The position numbers and the translations under genes are program-made. From the NCBI GenBank assembly GCA_020025535.1, contig JAHHRY010000012.1, positions 1 to 43,835 of the forward strand: 43,835 bases of DNA, read 5' to 3'. This document shows positions 25,563 through 33,846 of this stretch, in pieces (positions within the stretch are counted from its first letter, which is position 1; every line of letters begins with the position of its first letter). The notes under the pieces were generated by a model. That model saw only the letters and a program-made list of their open reading frames with translations, was not told the DNA's origin and ran no database searches. Source of the stretch: Oscillospiraceae bacterium. GTDB taxonomy: Bacteria; Bacillota; Clostridia; Oscillospirales; Oscillospiraceae.

Positions 25563-25631
25563 TAAGATTCACCTCCATAAAAAATTAGAATTTAAATTCA
25601 TATCGCAAAGCAAATGCTTAAAGCGAACCTT

Positions 25632-26981
25632 TTAAAGCCCAGGGAAACCGCCGAAGCCACCCATGCCGCGCATGCGCTTCATTTTCTTTCCCATACCGGG
25701 GCCGGAGAACTGTTTCATCAGCTGACGCATCTGTTCAAACGACTTCAGCAGACGATTGACGTCCTCTACCTTCAAGCCGGCACCGGCAGCGATCCGCTTT
25801 TTCCGGCTGGAGCCGATGATACCGGGATTCTCCCGTTCCTTCGGGGTCATGGACAGGATAATGGCTTCCGTATGAGCCATCTGCTTCTCGTCCACCTGAA
25901 TGTTTTTAAGATTTGCACCGCCGGGCATCTGTGCCAGAATATCCTGCATGGAGCCCATGGACTTCAGCTGCACCATCTGGTCGTAGAAATCCTGCAGTGT
26001 AAATTTGTTGCTTTTGAGCTTTTCCTCCATCTCAGCGGCTTTCTTGGCATCGTAAGCCTTTTCTGCCTTTTCGATGAGAGTAAGCACATCACCCATTCCC
26101 AGAATTCTGGAAGCCATCCGATCAGGATGGAAGGGCTCAATATCCTCCAGCTTTTCGCCGATACCGGAGAACTTTACCGGCTTACCGGTAATTGCACGGA
26201 CAGACAGTGCCGCGCCGCCTCTGGCATCACCGTCCAGTTTGGAAAGCATGACGGAATCAATATCCAGCCATTCGTTAAAGCTCTGGGCCGCATTGACAGC
26301 GTCCTGACCTGTCATGGCGTCCACAACCAGCATGATCTCATCGGGCTTGACGGCTGCCTTGATGTTCTTCAGCTCTTCCATAAGAGCTTCATCCACATGC
26401 AGACGACCGGCAGTATCCAGAAATACCATGTCATGGCCATGCTGGCGGGCATACGAAACGGCTTCTTTCGCAGTGGTCACCGGGTCCTGCTGTCCCTTTT
26501 CAAACACAGGAATTCCCAGCTTCTCGCCGCAGACCTTCAGCTGAGCGATGGCTGCGGGACGATAAATATCGCAGGCAACCAGCAAAGGATTTTTGCCCTG
26601 GCGCTTCATCAGGCCTGCCAGTTTGGAGCCGTTGGTGGTTTTACCGGCGCCCTGAAGGCCTACCAGCATAACAACCGTTGGCCCGTTGGGGTTAATGGTG
26701 ATATGCTTAATATCGGAACCCATCAGCTTGCACAGCTCTTCGTTGACGATCTTGACGATCATCTGGGCAGGCGTCAGGGACTCCAGCACATCGGCGCCAA
26801 CGCACCGTTCGGTGACGGATTTGGTGAAATCCTTACAAACTTTATAGCTGACATCCGCTTCCAGCAGAGCCATGCGTATATCGCGCATAGCCTCCTTGAC
26901 ATCGGCCTCTTTCAGGCGGCCCTTGCCACGGAGCTTCTTGAAGGTTGCGGAAATTTTTTCAGTTAATCCTTCAAATGCCAT
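25632..26981 (-). CDS. ffh: Signal recognition particle GTPase Ffh
   Basis: Binds 4.5S/scRNA and signal peptides and docks ribosomes at the membrane with FtsY. The 449-aa protein has the N domain, then the G domain with GLQGAGKTT (108-116), DTAGR (189-193) and SKLDGDARGG (247-256), and the methionine-rich M domain ending in GKKMKRMRGMGGFGGFPG. It begins 3 nt after the ylxM stop. Confidence 0.98.
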   Translation of the reverse strand: MAFEGLTEKISATFKKLRGKGRLKEADVKEAMRDIRMALLEADVSYKVCKDFTKSVTERCVGADVLESLTPAQMIVKIVNEELCKLMGSDIKHITINPNGPTVVMLVGLQGAGKTTNGSKLAGLMKRQGKNPLLVACDIYRPAAIAQLKVCGEKLGIPVFEKGQQDPVTTAKEAVSYARQHGHDMVFLDTAGRLHVDEALMEELKNIKAAVKPDEIMLVVDAMTGQDAVNAAQSFNEWLDIDSVMLSKLDGDARGGAALSVRAITGKPVKFSGIGEKLEDIEPFHPDRMASRILGMGDVLTLIEKAEKAYDAKKAAEMEEKLKSNKFTLQDFYDQMVQLKSMGSMQDILAQMPGGANLKNIQVDEKQMAHTEAIILSMTPKERENPGIIGSSRKKRIAAGAGLKVEDVNRLLKSFEQMRQLMKQFSGPGMGKKMKRMRGMGGFGGFPGL

Positions 26982-26984
26982 AGT

Positions 26985-27329
26985 TTACTCCTCAAGTCCT
27001 TGGGTTTGGAGAAGAATCTGTGCTGCCAGTTGGGATACTTGGGGATCCGGCTGGGATTGCAGCTGCAGTGCCGCGGCACGAATACTCTGCAGGGCCTTCT
27101 GCACCTTCATTTCCCTGCGGACGCAACCGGTTTTTTCTTCCATATTGCGAAGCAGCGTTTCTGCACGGTTCAGATTGTCGTACACGCCCTGTCGGCTCAC
27201 GTTCAGTTCCTCGGCAATCTCCGTCAGAGAGAGGTCCTGATTGTAATGCAGATCAAAGCACATCCGCTGCCGCTCAGTAAGCAGGTCACCATAGTAATCA
27301 TACAGCAATATCAGTTCCAACGATTCCAT
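26985..27329 (-). CDS. ylxM: YlxM family HTH protein, SRP-associated
   Basis: The 114-aa sigma-70 region 4-like helix-turn-helix protein: LLYDYYGDLLTERQRMCFDLHYNQDLSLTEIAEELNVSRQGVYDNLNRAE. YlxM is encoded before ffh in most Firmicutes and is proposed to modulate SRP. Here it leads the operon, with GGAGGACGCT before the ATG and a near-consensus promoter upstream. Confidence 0.95.
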   Translation of the reverse strand: MESLELILLYDYYGDLLTERQRMCFDLHYNQDLSLTEIAEELNVSRQGVYDNLNRAETLLRNMEEKTGCVRREMKVQKALQSIRAAALQLQSQPDPQVSQLAAQILLQTQGLEE

Positions 27330-27342
27330 AGCGTCCTCCTGC

Positions 27343-27416
27343 TGTCAAGGCATTTCCCTTGACACCTGGCTATCATACACTATGCAGGAGGGTTTGTCAA
27401 GTATTTTTCCTTGACA
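27343..27416 (-). promoter_or_regulatory. ylxM-ffh operon promoter bracketed by two related palindromes
   Basis: On the minus strand TTGACA (27395-27400), a 17-nt spacer and TATGAT (27372-27377) form the promoter. Two 22-bp inverted repeats flank it: TGTCAAG-N8-CTTGACA at 27395-27416, whose left arm contains the -35, and TGTCAAGG-N6-CCTTGACA at 27343-27364, covering about +1 to +22. Their centres are 52 bp apart, about five helical turns. Confidence 0.7.
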
Positions 27417-27440
27417 GCGACAGATTATTTTCCAAACTTT

Positions 27441-28088
27441 TTACAATTTTACATCATACCACCGGGATTTCTCTGCCGTTTTGATAAATCCCATTTTTTC
27501 ATACAAATGAATTGCTTTTTCGTTGGTGGAAGCCACTTCCAGACCAATGTGTTCTTCGCTTGCAGTTGAGAGCAGCGTTCTCAGCACCCGTTTCCCGGCA
27601 CCCGGCAGAACCGAAGCCAGTGCCATCAGGCAGCCTTCCTCCAGCCAGCCGATACCCAGCAGCTGCCCGGCATCATGGACAAAATAGGCGCCGCCGGAGC
27701 TAAGGATCCGTTTTTCGTCCGCTTGGGTCAATGTGGCCGCATTGTCAACGTCCGCCATTCTCTCATTGTAGATCTGACGCCATTGGGAAACCGTTTCCTC
27801 TGTCACCGGCCAGAGATTCCCCATATCCGAAGTTTCCGTCTCTACTCTTCCCTGCATCTCATATATGACAGTGTGAAGCGGAAAGCTCTCCAGCTCAGGA
27901 TGGCCTGCAGCATAGACTTTCTCCGCACCAACCGCTTTGCAAAAGCCGACGCATTCCTCTAAAAACGCAGGAAAACACTGTGGCTGTACATCCCGGAAGC
28001 AAATATAACTTTCCTGCCGATAGGACACTTCCCGCAGGAACAAACTGGCAACACCGTTTTCTGTTGTGAACACAGGAATATCTTTCAT
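27441..28088 (-). CDS. GNAT family N-acetyltransferase (two-domain)
   Basis: The 215-aa protein has an acetyltransferase-like C-terminal half: YNERMADVDNAATL, GIGWLEEGCLMALASVLPGAGKRVLRTLL in the acetyl-CoA position, and NEKAIHLYEKMGFIKTAEKSRWYDV. The N-terminal half resembles a degenerate acetyltransferase fold. The acceptor is unknown. GGAGGGCGTGC precedes the ATG, and TTGCGA (28135-28140), 17 nt, TATAAT (28112-28117) form its promoter. Monocistronic; no clear terminator is seen before the ylxM promoter region. Confidence 0.8.
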   Translation of the reverse strand: MKDIPVFTTENGVASLFLREVSYRQESYICFRDVQPQCFPAFLEECVGFCKAVGAEKVYAAGHPELESFPLHTVIYEMQGRVETETSDMGNLWPVTEETVSQWRQIYNERMADVDNAATLTQADEKRILSSGGAYFVHDAGQLLGIGWLEEGCLMALASVLPGAGKRVLRTLLSTASEEHIGLEVASTNEKAIHLYEKMGFIKTAEKSRWYDVKL

Positions 28089-28245
28089 GCACGCCCTCCT
28101 TCTACGTTGGAATTATACTATCTTTTGGGATGATTCGCAACTATCCGTTTGTTCATTATGACCTCTTTTCCTACCAGTTTCTCTTTGAAAACTCATTGCT
28201 TCAAACAAATTTCCTTTTAAATACAGGTATTTTCCCAGTAGCGCC

Positions 28246-28273
28246 TTGCATTATGTCAAAAACAATATATAAT
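28246..28273 (+). promoter_or_regulatory. Promoter of the small conserved gene
   Basis: TTGCAT (28246-28251), a 16-nt spacer and TATAAT (28268-28273) lie 37 bp upstream of the ATG at 28310. Confidence 0.6.
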
Positions 28274-28309
28274 TATCTTCAGTATCAGTCTCGAAAGGAG
28301 GTTAATTCC

Positions 28310-28540
28310 ATGAAGAAGATCATCTGCAAAAAGGAATACGATACTGAAACCGCTACCATGGTCAAGAAGTACACCAGTGGTGTCTATGGTGACCCTGCCG
28401 GTTATGAGGAAATTCTTTTCCAGACTCCCGCAGGCCTGTACTTCCTGTATGTTCGCGGCGGTGAAACCTCTCCCTATCCTACAGAGAATATCCTGCGCAT
28501 GGCAAAAGCCAAGGTTAACGCATGGATGGAAAACCATTAA
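28310..28540 (+). CDS. Small conserved protein of unknown function
   Basis: The 76-aa protein (MKKIICKKEYDTETA...) has no assigned function. It is rich in charged and aromatic residues, with a strand-turn-strand look (KYTSGVYGDPAGYEEILFQTPAGLYFLYVRGG) and a closing amphipathic helix. The ATG has a perfect AAAGGAGG site 7 nt upstream, its own promoter and its own terminator, so it is a real, well-expressed gene. It is probably a small cytoplasmic or phage-derived regulator; this is not supported beyond its size. Confidence 0.8.
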   Translation: MKKIICKKEYDTETATMVKKYTSGVYGDPAGYEEILFQTPAGLYFLYVRGGETSPYPTENILRMAKAKVNAWMENH

Positions 28541-28555
28541 CTGAGCTACATATAT

Positions 28556-28589
28556 GGAGCTTACTCTGCCCGGAGTAAGCTCCTTTTTT
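28556..28589 (+). terminator. Rho-independent terminator after the small gene
   Basis: An 11-bp perfect stem (28556-28566 with 28573-28583) is followed by TTTTTT. The znuA promoter begins 2 bp later. Confidence 0.95.
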
Positions 28590-28590
28590 C

Positions 28591-28619
28591 TTGACAGATA
28601 TGATATGATATCATTAGAT
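28591..28619 (+). promoter_or_regulatory. znu operon promoter with Fur-family-like 7-1-7 box
   Basis: TTGACA (28591-28596), a 17-nt spacer and TTAGAT (28614-28619). The spacer holds ATGATAT-G-ATATCAT (28600-28614), a perfect 7-1-7 inverted repeat, the layout bound by Fur, Zur and PerR. Given the zinc-uptake genes downstream, zinc-dependent repression by a Zur-type protein is the likely reading; the regulator is not in the window. Confidence 0.65.
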
Positions 28620-28644
28620 AAATTTGCAAATAAGGTGATAATCC

Positions 28645-29517
28645 ATGAAAATGAAGCCCATGCTATTGGCTGTTCTCTTGCTCGCCGCAATGCTGACCGG
28701 CTGTGCGGCTCCGAAGCAAGCCGCTGAGCATATCACTGCCACCACGTTACCTGTGTACCAGTTTACCAGCATTCTTTGCGAAGGAACATCGATCACAGTT
28801 AACAGACTGGTATCTGAAAGCGTTTCCTGCCTCCATGACTATTCCCTCAGTGTCTCTCAGGTCAAGGCTGTGGAAAGCGCTAAAATCGTAATTACTTCCG
28901 GTGCAGGTTTGGAAGATTTTATGTCTGACATTTTGGCCAACAAAAACGTGGTCGATGCCTCCGAAGGAATCGCCCTGCTTGGAGCTTCCCATGATGAAAA
29001 GGACGCAGACCACCATCATGAACATGATCCCCACATCTGGCTTTCCCCTGCCAACGCCATGGTAATGGCGGACAATATCTGCAAGGCTCTCAAGGAAAAC
29101 TATCCTGAACACGCCGATGTCTTTGAAGCCAATCTGAAGAAGCTGCATCAGAAACTGCAGGAGCTTCTGGATTATGGCAAACAAACCCTTGCAGAACTGA
29201 AATGCCGGGATATGATTACCTTCCATGATGGTTTTCATTATTTTGCCCAGGCCTTTGATCTGAACATTCTAGCCGCCGTGGAAGAGGAGTCAGGAAGCGA
29301 AGCATCCTCTCAGGAGCTGATCAAATTGATCGATCTTGTGAAAACCCACAATCTTCCCGCAGTATTCATCGAAGAAAACGGTTCCAGCGCTGCGGCAAAG
29401 GTAATTTCCTCTGAAACCGGTGCTGCCATTCATACCCTCTCCATGGCCATGTCCGGCGACGACTATTTTGCAGCGATGTACAAAAATATTGACACCGTTC
29501 GGGAGGCCTTGGGATGA
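28645..29517 (+). CDS. znuA: Zinc ABC transporter substrate-binding lipoprotein
   Basis: Cluster A-I solute-binding protein that captures Zn2+ outside the membrane. The 290-aa precursor has a signal peptide ending in lipobox LTGC (C20). Metal ligand candidates are H64, H130 in the DPHIWLSP motif, H194 in TFHDGFHYF and the acid in FIEENGSS. A His/Asp-rich loop before DPHIW (HHHEHDPH, 123-130) is typical of zinc rather than manganese binders. It overlaps znuC by 4 nt (ATGA). Confidence 0.93.
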   Translation: MKMKPMLLAVLLLAAMLTGCAAPKQAAEHITATTLPVYQFTSILCEGTSITVNRLVSESVSCLHDYSLSVSQVKAVESAKIVITSGAGLEDFMSDILANKNVVDASEGIALLGASHDEKDADHHHEHDPHIWLSPANAMVMADNICKALKENYPEHADVFEANLKKLHQKLQELLDYGKQTLAELKCRDMITFHDGFHYFAQAFDLNILAAVEEESGSEASSQELIKLIDLVKTHNLPAVFIEENGSSAAAKVISSETGAAIHTLSMAMSGDDYFAAMYKNIDTVREALG

Positions 29518-30266
29518 GATTATTTTTTCACGGCGGATGCGGAGATTCCTGCTGCCTGCGAATTCAGGATCTGTGCATTCAAATCGGCGGCAGCGTCATT
29601 TTGAAGGATGTGAACTTTTACGTTCACTGTGGAGAAATGGTTGCCCTGATCGGGCCAAACGGTGCCGGCAAAAGCACTCTTTTAAAAGCCATCCTCGGCC
29701 ATCAGGATTACGATGGCGTTATTGCCTTTTCCACCCCCGGCCAGCGGGAACGGAAGCCCCGCATCGGCTATGTGCCTCAAAGTCCCACCTTTGATCCCGG
29801 CGACCCTTTGAGCGTTGCAGATTTGTTTGCCTGCTGCATGAGCCGCCGTCCTAATTTCTTAGGCATCTCAAAAGCCATGCGTGAAAAGATTTTGGACTGT
29901 CTGGACCGTGTTCACGCCACCGATCTCGTTGACAAGCGTGTAGGCACTCTATCCGGTGGAGAGCTGCAGCGTGTGCTGCTGGCACTGGCACTGGAGCCTC
30001 TGCCTAACATTCTGATTCTCGATGAGCCACTTTCCGGTGTGGACGTAGAGGGTATGGGAACCCTCATGGATATGCTCGACGAAATCCGCAAGACATACGA
30101 TCTGTCAATTCTCATGATTACCCATGATTTTTCCACTTTGGAGCGTTATGCAGATCAGGTGGTTCTGATTGATCATGCCGTCTTAAAACAGGGCACCCCC
30201 GCGGAAGTGCTTCAGTCCGAAGAATTCCGCTGTGCTTTCCACATGAGAGGAGGAGATCAGGAATGA
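29514..30266 (+). CDS. znuC: Zinc ABC transporter ATP-binding protein
   Basis: ATPase of the zinc importer. In the 250-aa protein Walker A is GPNGAGKS (47-54), the signature LSGGE (146-150), Walker B ILILDEP with D170-E171, and the switch histidine lies in THDF. The N-terminus has an extra Cys/His segment (FHGGCGDSCCLRI) before the first strand that could bind metal. It overlaps znuA and znuB by 4 nt each, so the three are translationally coupled. Confidence 0.94.
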   Translation: MRLFFHGGCGDSCCLRIQDLCIQIGGSVILKDVNFYVHCGEMVALIGPNGAGKSTLLKAILGHQDYDGVIAFSTPGQRERKPRIGYVPQSPTFDPGDPLSVADLFACCMSRRPNFLGISKAMREKILDCLDRVHATDLVDKRVGTLSGGELQRVLLALALEPLPNILILDEPLSGVDVEGMGTLMDMLDEIRKTYDLSILMITHDFSTLERYADQVVLIDHAVLKQGTPAEVLQSEEFRCAFHMRGGDQE

Positions 30267-31102
30267 CTATCTGGTATGCAATCTGTGACCTCATCCCTCT
30301 TGAAATGTTTCAGTGGGATTTTATGCGGAACGCCCTGCTGGCAATTCTCATCATGGCACCTCTGTTTGGCATTCTTTCTACCATGATCGTCACCGGCCGA
30401 ATGAGCTTTTTCTCTGACGCTCTGGGTCATTCCGCCTTCACCGGCATCGCCATCGGCTGTATCTGCGGCATTGCCGCTCCTATCTGGGCAGCAGTGCTCT
30501 TCTCTTTGATTTTCTCCGCACTTTTTTCCTTTGTACGAAGCCGCAGCAACCAGACTGCTGATACCCTCATCGGCGTATTTTCCAGCGCTTCTGTGGCTTT
30601 AGGTATTTTTGTCGCCACACTGGGCGGTGGAAGCTTTACCAAGTACAATAAATATCTGATTGGTGATATTCTTTCCGTTTCCCCCGGGGAAATCGGCGTG
30701 CTTGCTTTGGTTCTGCTGGCTGTTCTCGCCATATGGGCCGTTTTCTCCAATCGTCTGACACTCACAGTGGTGCATCCTCAACTGGCTTCTTCCCGGAACA
30801 TCCCGGTAAACGTCACGCAGGGACTGTTCTCCGCCATTGTCGCCGTGGTTGTAACCCTCACCATTTCCTCCGTGGGACTTCTGATCCTCAACTCCCTGCT
30901 GGTACTCCCCGGCGCTGCCTCCCGCAATGTATCCCGGAATATGCGCCAGTACCATAGCTTCTCCGTGCTGTTTGCTCTGATTGCCGGCATTCTGGGTCTG
31001 GTTGCCTCCTATGCCTGGGGCTGTTCCGCAGGTGCCGCCATTTCTTTGACATTGGCACTGGTATTCGCTGTCACATTCTTCCTGAGAAAGTGGAGGGCTT
31101 AA
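30263..31102 (+). CDS. znuB: Zinc ABC transporter permease
   Basis: ABC-3 family membrane protein of 279 aa with about eight hydrophobic helices. It contains GRMSFFSDALGHSAFTGIAIG, the cytoplasmic coupling segment of this family, followed by SNQTADTLIGVFSSASVALGI and SSVGLLILNSLLVLPGAASRN. It forms the channel for ZnuA and ZnuC. GGAGGAGATCAGGA lies before the ATG inside znuC. Confidence 0.94.
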   Translation: MTIWYAICDLIPLEMFQWDFMRNALLAILIMAPLFGILSTMIVTGRMSFFSDALGHSAFTGIAIGCICGIAAPIWAAVLFSLIFSALFSFVRSRSNQTADTLIGVFSSASVALGIFVATLGGGSFTKYNKYLIGDILSVSPGEIGVLALVLLAVLAIWAVFSNRLTLTVVHPQLASSRNIPVNVTQGLFSAIVAVVVTLTISSVGLLILNSLLVLPGAASRNVSRNMRQYHSFSVLFALIAGILGLVASYAWGCSAGAAISLTLALVFAVTFFLRKWRA

Positions 31103-31103
31103 T

Positions 31104-31790
31104 ATGGAACAGGCTACGATTCAGGCAATCGCCCGGATGCACAGTGATTTCCCCACTAAGTTCGGCATTCCGCGTCAAAGCGGACTGGTAGAGGAACTGC
31201 GCTCTACCATCGTATTTGAACCGGAGTTCCGCAATCCGGAAGCTCTTCGTGGAATTGAGAATTTCTCTCACCTGTGGCTCATCTGGCAGTTTTCCGAAGC
31301 CGTCCGCAGTGACTGGTCCCCTACCGTCCGTCCGCCACGGCTTGGCGGCAACATTCGGATGGGCGTTTTCGCCACCCGTTCTCCGTTCCGTCCCAACTCC
31401 CTGGGACTTTCCAGTGTAAAGCTGCTGCAGGTAGAACATACTGAAAAATACGGCACCGTGCTCCATGTCGGTGGTGCTGATTTGATGGATGGCACTCCCA
31501 TTTTCGACATCAAGCCTTATATTCCCTATGGAGACTGTCACACAGATGCCACCGGCGGTTTTACCGATCATGCGGGTGATTTTCTGTTGAAGGTGGATTT
31601 CCCGGACGAACTGCTGAAGATTCTCCCCCAGGACAAGCGCGAGGCCGCTGTGGGTGTTCTGTCCCACGATCCCCGCCCCTCCTATCAGCGCACACCGGAA
31701 CGGGTATACGGACTGAACTTTGCAGGCTGTGACATCCGTTTTACTGTTGCAGATGACACCCTCACGGTTCAGGCTGTTGAACCGATTTGA
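31104..31790 (+). CDS. trmO: tRNA (t6A37-N6)-methyltransferase TrmO
   Basis: Methylates the t6A at position 37 to m6t6A using SAM. The 228-aa protein has the TsaA/YaeB barrel: FGIPRQSGLVEELRSTIVFEP, FSHLWLIWQF, the SAM-site motif VFATRSPFRPNSLGLSSVKLL, and DIKPYIPYGD. The C-terminal part (PERVYGLNFAGCDIRF) fits the family. It starts 1 nt after the znuB stop, in the zinc operon, so its expression may follow zinc supply. TsaD, which makes its substrate, is encoded at 9862-10878. Confidence 0.94.
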   Translation: MEQATIQAIARMHSDFPTKFGIPRQSGLVEELRSTIVFEPEFRNPEALRGIENFSHLWLIWQFSEAVRSDWSPTVRPPRLGGNIRMGVFATRSPFRPNSLGLSSVKLLQVEHTEKYGTVLHVGGADLMDGTPIFDIKPYIPYGDCHTDATGGFTDHAGDFLLKVDFPDELLKILPQDKREAAVGVLSHDPRPSYQRTPERVYGLNFAGCDIRFTVADDTLTVQAVEPI

Positions 31791-31801
31791 CAACTTATGT
31801 A

Positions 31802-31830
31802 GTGCACCGCTATTGCGGTGCACTTTTATT
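31802..31830. terminator. Rho-independent terminator after trmO
   Basis: GTGCACCGC (31802-31810) and GCGGTGCAC (31815-31823) form a 9-bp stem around TATT, followed by TTTTATTTT. It also lies just after the stop of the leftward M23 gene, so it may serve both. Confidence 0.93.
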
Positions 31831-32770
31831 TTGGAAATTCCTCAATATCCAAATCCTTAAATGGGTATACCCGTTCCCATCCCTGCTCTGTCTTACGAAT
31901 ACTGCTTCTATGGGCGGATAACAGCCGTACAATATCATATACGTCAATCCATATTTCTGAATTGCACTCTTTCTGGCTTTCGTCAAAAATCAGTTCCAAA
32001 CCAAAATGCAGATGGACCGTTTCAATATTATTGGTGTTTTCCTTATCCGAATAGCCGGTTCTTCCCATAAAGCCAATCAAATCTCCCGCCTGTACCATAT
32101 CCCCAACTTTCAGCCCCGGAGCAAACGGCTGATCTTTTTTCAGGTGAGCATAGTAGTAATAGCGCTTGGAATCGAAAGAGCGGATGCCCACACGCCAACC
32201 ACCATAGCGATTCCAGCCCATCGCTTCCACCACACCACCTTCTACAGCAACAATCGGCGTTCCCAGGCTGCCCATCAGATCATTTCCAAGGTGCTTTCTT
32301 CGGAATCCAAAACTTCGTCCTACGCCAAAATCTGAACAATGGCTATAACCATAACCTGCCGCAATAGGAGAAAAAGCCTTGAGGCCATACTGGGGCACCC
32401 ATTCGCCGTCGCGATAAATTGCGAAGCTGCCCATCAAGCCGCCTAACGCTGCTGTATAGGCCTCATGATAGTAGTTGTAATACTTGTAGGTGTCACCCAA
32501 AAGTTCTGATGGATCTTTGTCCCCTTTCAAATCCGCCACTGCTTTTTTTACTGCCGCCAGTCCGCATTTTCCTCCGGTGCGGCAAGCTGCCAATGCCAGA
32601 GCATCGATCCATCCAATATGCTTTTCCGTTTCAAATGTAGCAATATCCTGCTCCATAACGTATTTCAGCGATTCACTGGGAATCGCAAAATCCACCCACC
32701 GAATAGGAGCCGCATATGCCGGGACAGTCATAGACAGCAATAAAATAAAAATCAAAATCCGCCGTTTCAT
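31826..32770 (-). CDS. Secreted M23 family metallopeptidase
   Basis: LytM-type peptidoglycan endopeptidase of about 314 aa with an N-terminal signal peptide (KRRILIFILLLSMTVPAYAA). The zinc motifs are HLGND (H160, D164) and HLHFG (H253, H255), so it should be catalytic. An N-terminal helical region of about 130 residues precedes the peptidase domain. The ATG at 32770 sits 6 nt from GAGGTGA; the ATG two codons upstream is too close. Likely exported and active in wall remodelling or spore development. Confidence 0.9.
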   Translation of the reverse strand: MKRRILIFILLLSMTVPAYAAPIRWVDFAIPSESLKYVMEQDIATFETEKHIGWIDALALAACRTGGKCGLAAVKKAVADLKGDKDPSELLGDTYKYYNYYHEAYTAALGGLMGSFAIYRDGEWVPQYGLKAFSPIAAGYGYSHCSDFGVGRSFGFRRKHLGNDLMGSLGTPIVAVEGGVVEAMGWNRYGGWRVGIRSFDSKRYYYYAHLKKDQPFAPGLKVGDMVQAGDLIGFMGRTGYSDKENTNNIETVHLHFGLELIFDESQKECNSEIWIDVYDIVRLLSAHRSSIRKTEQGWERVYPFKDLDIEEFPK

Positions 32771-32825
32771 ACCCATTCACCTCTTGGAATAGGTTGTGAA
32801 ACGGCGGACAAAACATTCCTGCCAA

Positions 32826-33791
32826 TTATTTCAGATCTTTGCAAATTCCTTCAGCAATTCTGTACACATCTTCCATGGATGTGATGGAAGAAATCTGCTC
32901 CTTGTAGTAGCTGCTGTGTGCGACACCCCGCAGATACCATGCGAAATGCTTTCTCGCCTCCAGACAGGCTATTTTTTCGCCTTTGTCCTGGCGTGCCAGC
33001 TCAAACTGCTGAACAGCCGCCTCTACTCTCTTGTTCAAAGCAGGACGCACATAGTCCGTATTTCCCGCCATTGCCGCTTTAACTTCGGCAAAAATCCAGG
33101 GATCGCCAAAGGTGGCCCTTCCAATCATCAGGCCATCCGCTCCCGTCCACTTCCGGCACCGCAGAGCAGATTCGCCATCCACAACATCTCCGTTGGCAAT
33201 CACCGGAATCTGCAGATGCTCCTTGGCCTTGCGAATGTAATCCCAGTCCGCCACGCCGGAGTACAGCATACTTTTGGTTCTGCCGTGGATGGTCACCATG
33301 GATGCACCGCTGTCCTGCATTCGCTTGGTAAAGTCCAGCACGTTGATACTGCCCTTGTCCCAGCCCAAACGACACTTCACGGTTACGGGCACATCTACCG
33401 CCTTGACAACCGCCGCAACGATCTGCCCAGCCAGCTCCGGAGTACGCATCAGGCCACAGCCGTCTCCGGAATTGGCAATTTTGGGCATAGGGCATCCCAT
33501 GTTGATATCCAGAAAATCACACTTGGAGATTTCCAGTGACAGTCTTGCGCCCTCCGCCATGATTTCCGGATTATTGCCGAAAATCTGTGCACCACAGATA
33601 CAGTGATCGTTTCGCCGCAAAAGAGCAGCCGTCTTTTTATCTTTATATACAAGCGCACGGGAGGAAACCATCTCCGTCTCCGTAATATCCGCACCGAGCT
33701 GTGCACATATCTCCCGGAAAGCCCAATCTGTCACACCGGCCATAGGGCCTAAAACCAGTGGATTCTCCACTTCAAAATTGCCGATTCTCAT
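32826..33791 (-). CDS. dusB: tRNA-dihydrouridine synthase
   Basis: FMN-dependent reductase of uridines in the tRNA D-loop. In the 321-aa TIM barrel: PLVLGPMAGVTDWAFRE, CGAQIFGNNPE, DINMGCPMPK with the catalytic cysteine, VKCRLGW, IHGRTK, and GDVVDGESAL with GADGLMIGRATFGDPW. These follow the DusB branch of COG0042. The gene is monocistronic; M23 lies 55 bp downstream in the same direction. Confidence 0.95.
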   Translation of the reverse strand: MRIGNFEVENPLVLGPMAGVTDWAFREICAQLGADITETEMVSSRALVYKDKKTAALLRRNDHCICGAQIFGNNPEIMAEGARLSLEISKCDFLDINMGCPMPKIANSGDGCGLMRTPELAGQIVAAVVKAVDVPVTVKCRLGWDKGSINVLDFTKRMQDSGASMVTIHGRTKSMLYSGVADWDYIRKAKEHLQIPVIANGDVVDGESALRCRKWTGADGLMIGRATFGDPWIFAEVKAAMAGNTDYVRPALNKRVEAAVQQFELARQDKGEKIACLEARKHFAWYLRGVAHSSYYKEQISSITSMEDVYRIAEGICKDLK

Positions 33792-33846
33792 GTTATCCTC
33801 CCCTCCAGACTGAGGGATTATAACATATTATGCGCTTTTTCGCAAG

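Noticed and set aside
25614..26966. A 450-codon plus-strand frame opposite ffh
   Set aside because: Mirror of ffh codon usage; ffh carries all SRP GTPase motifs.
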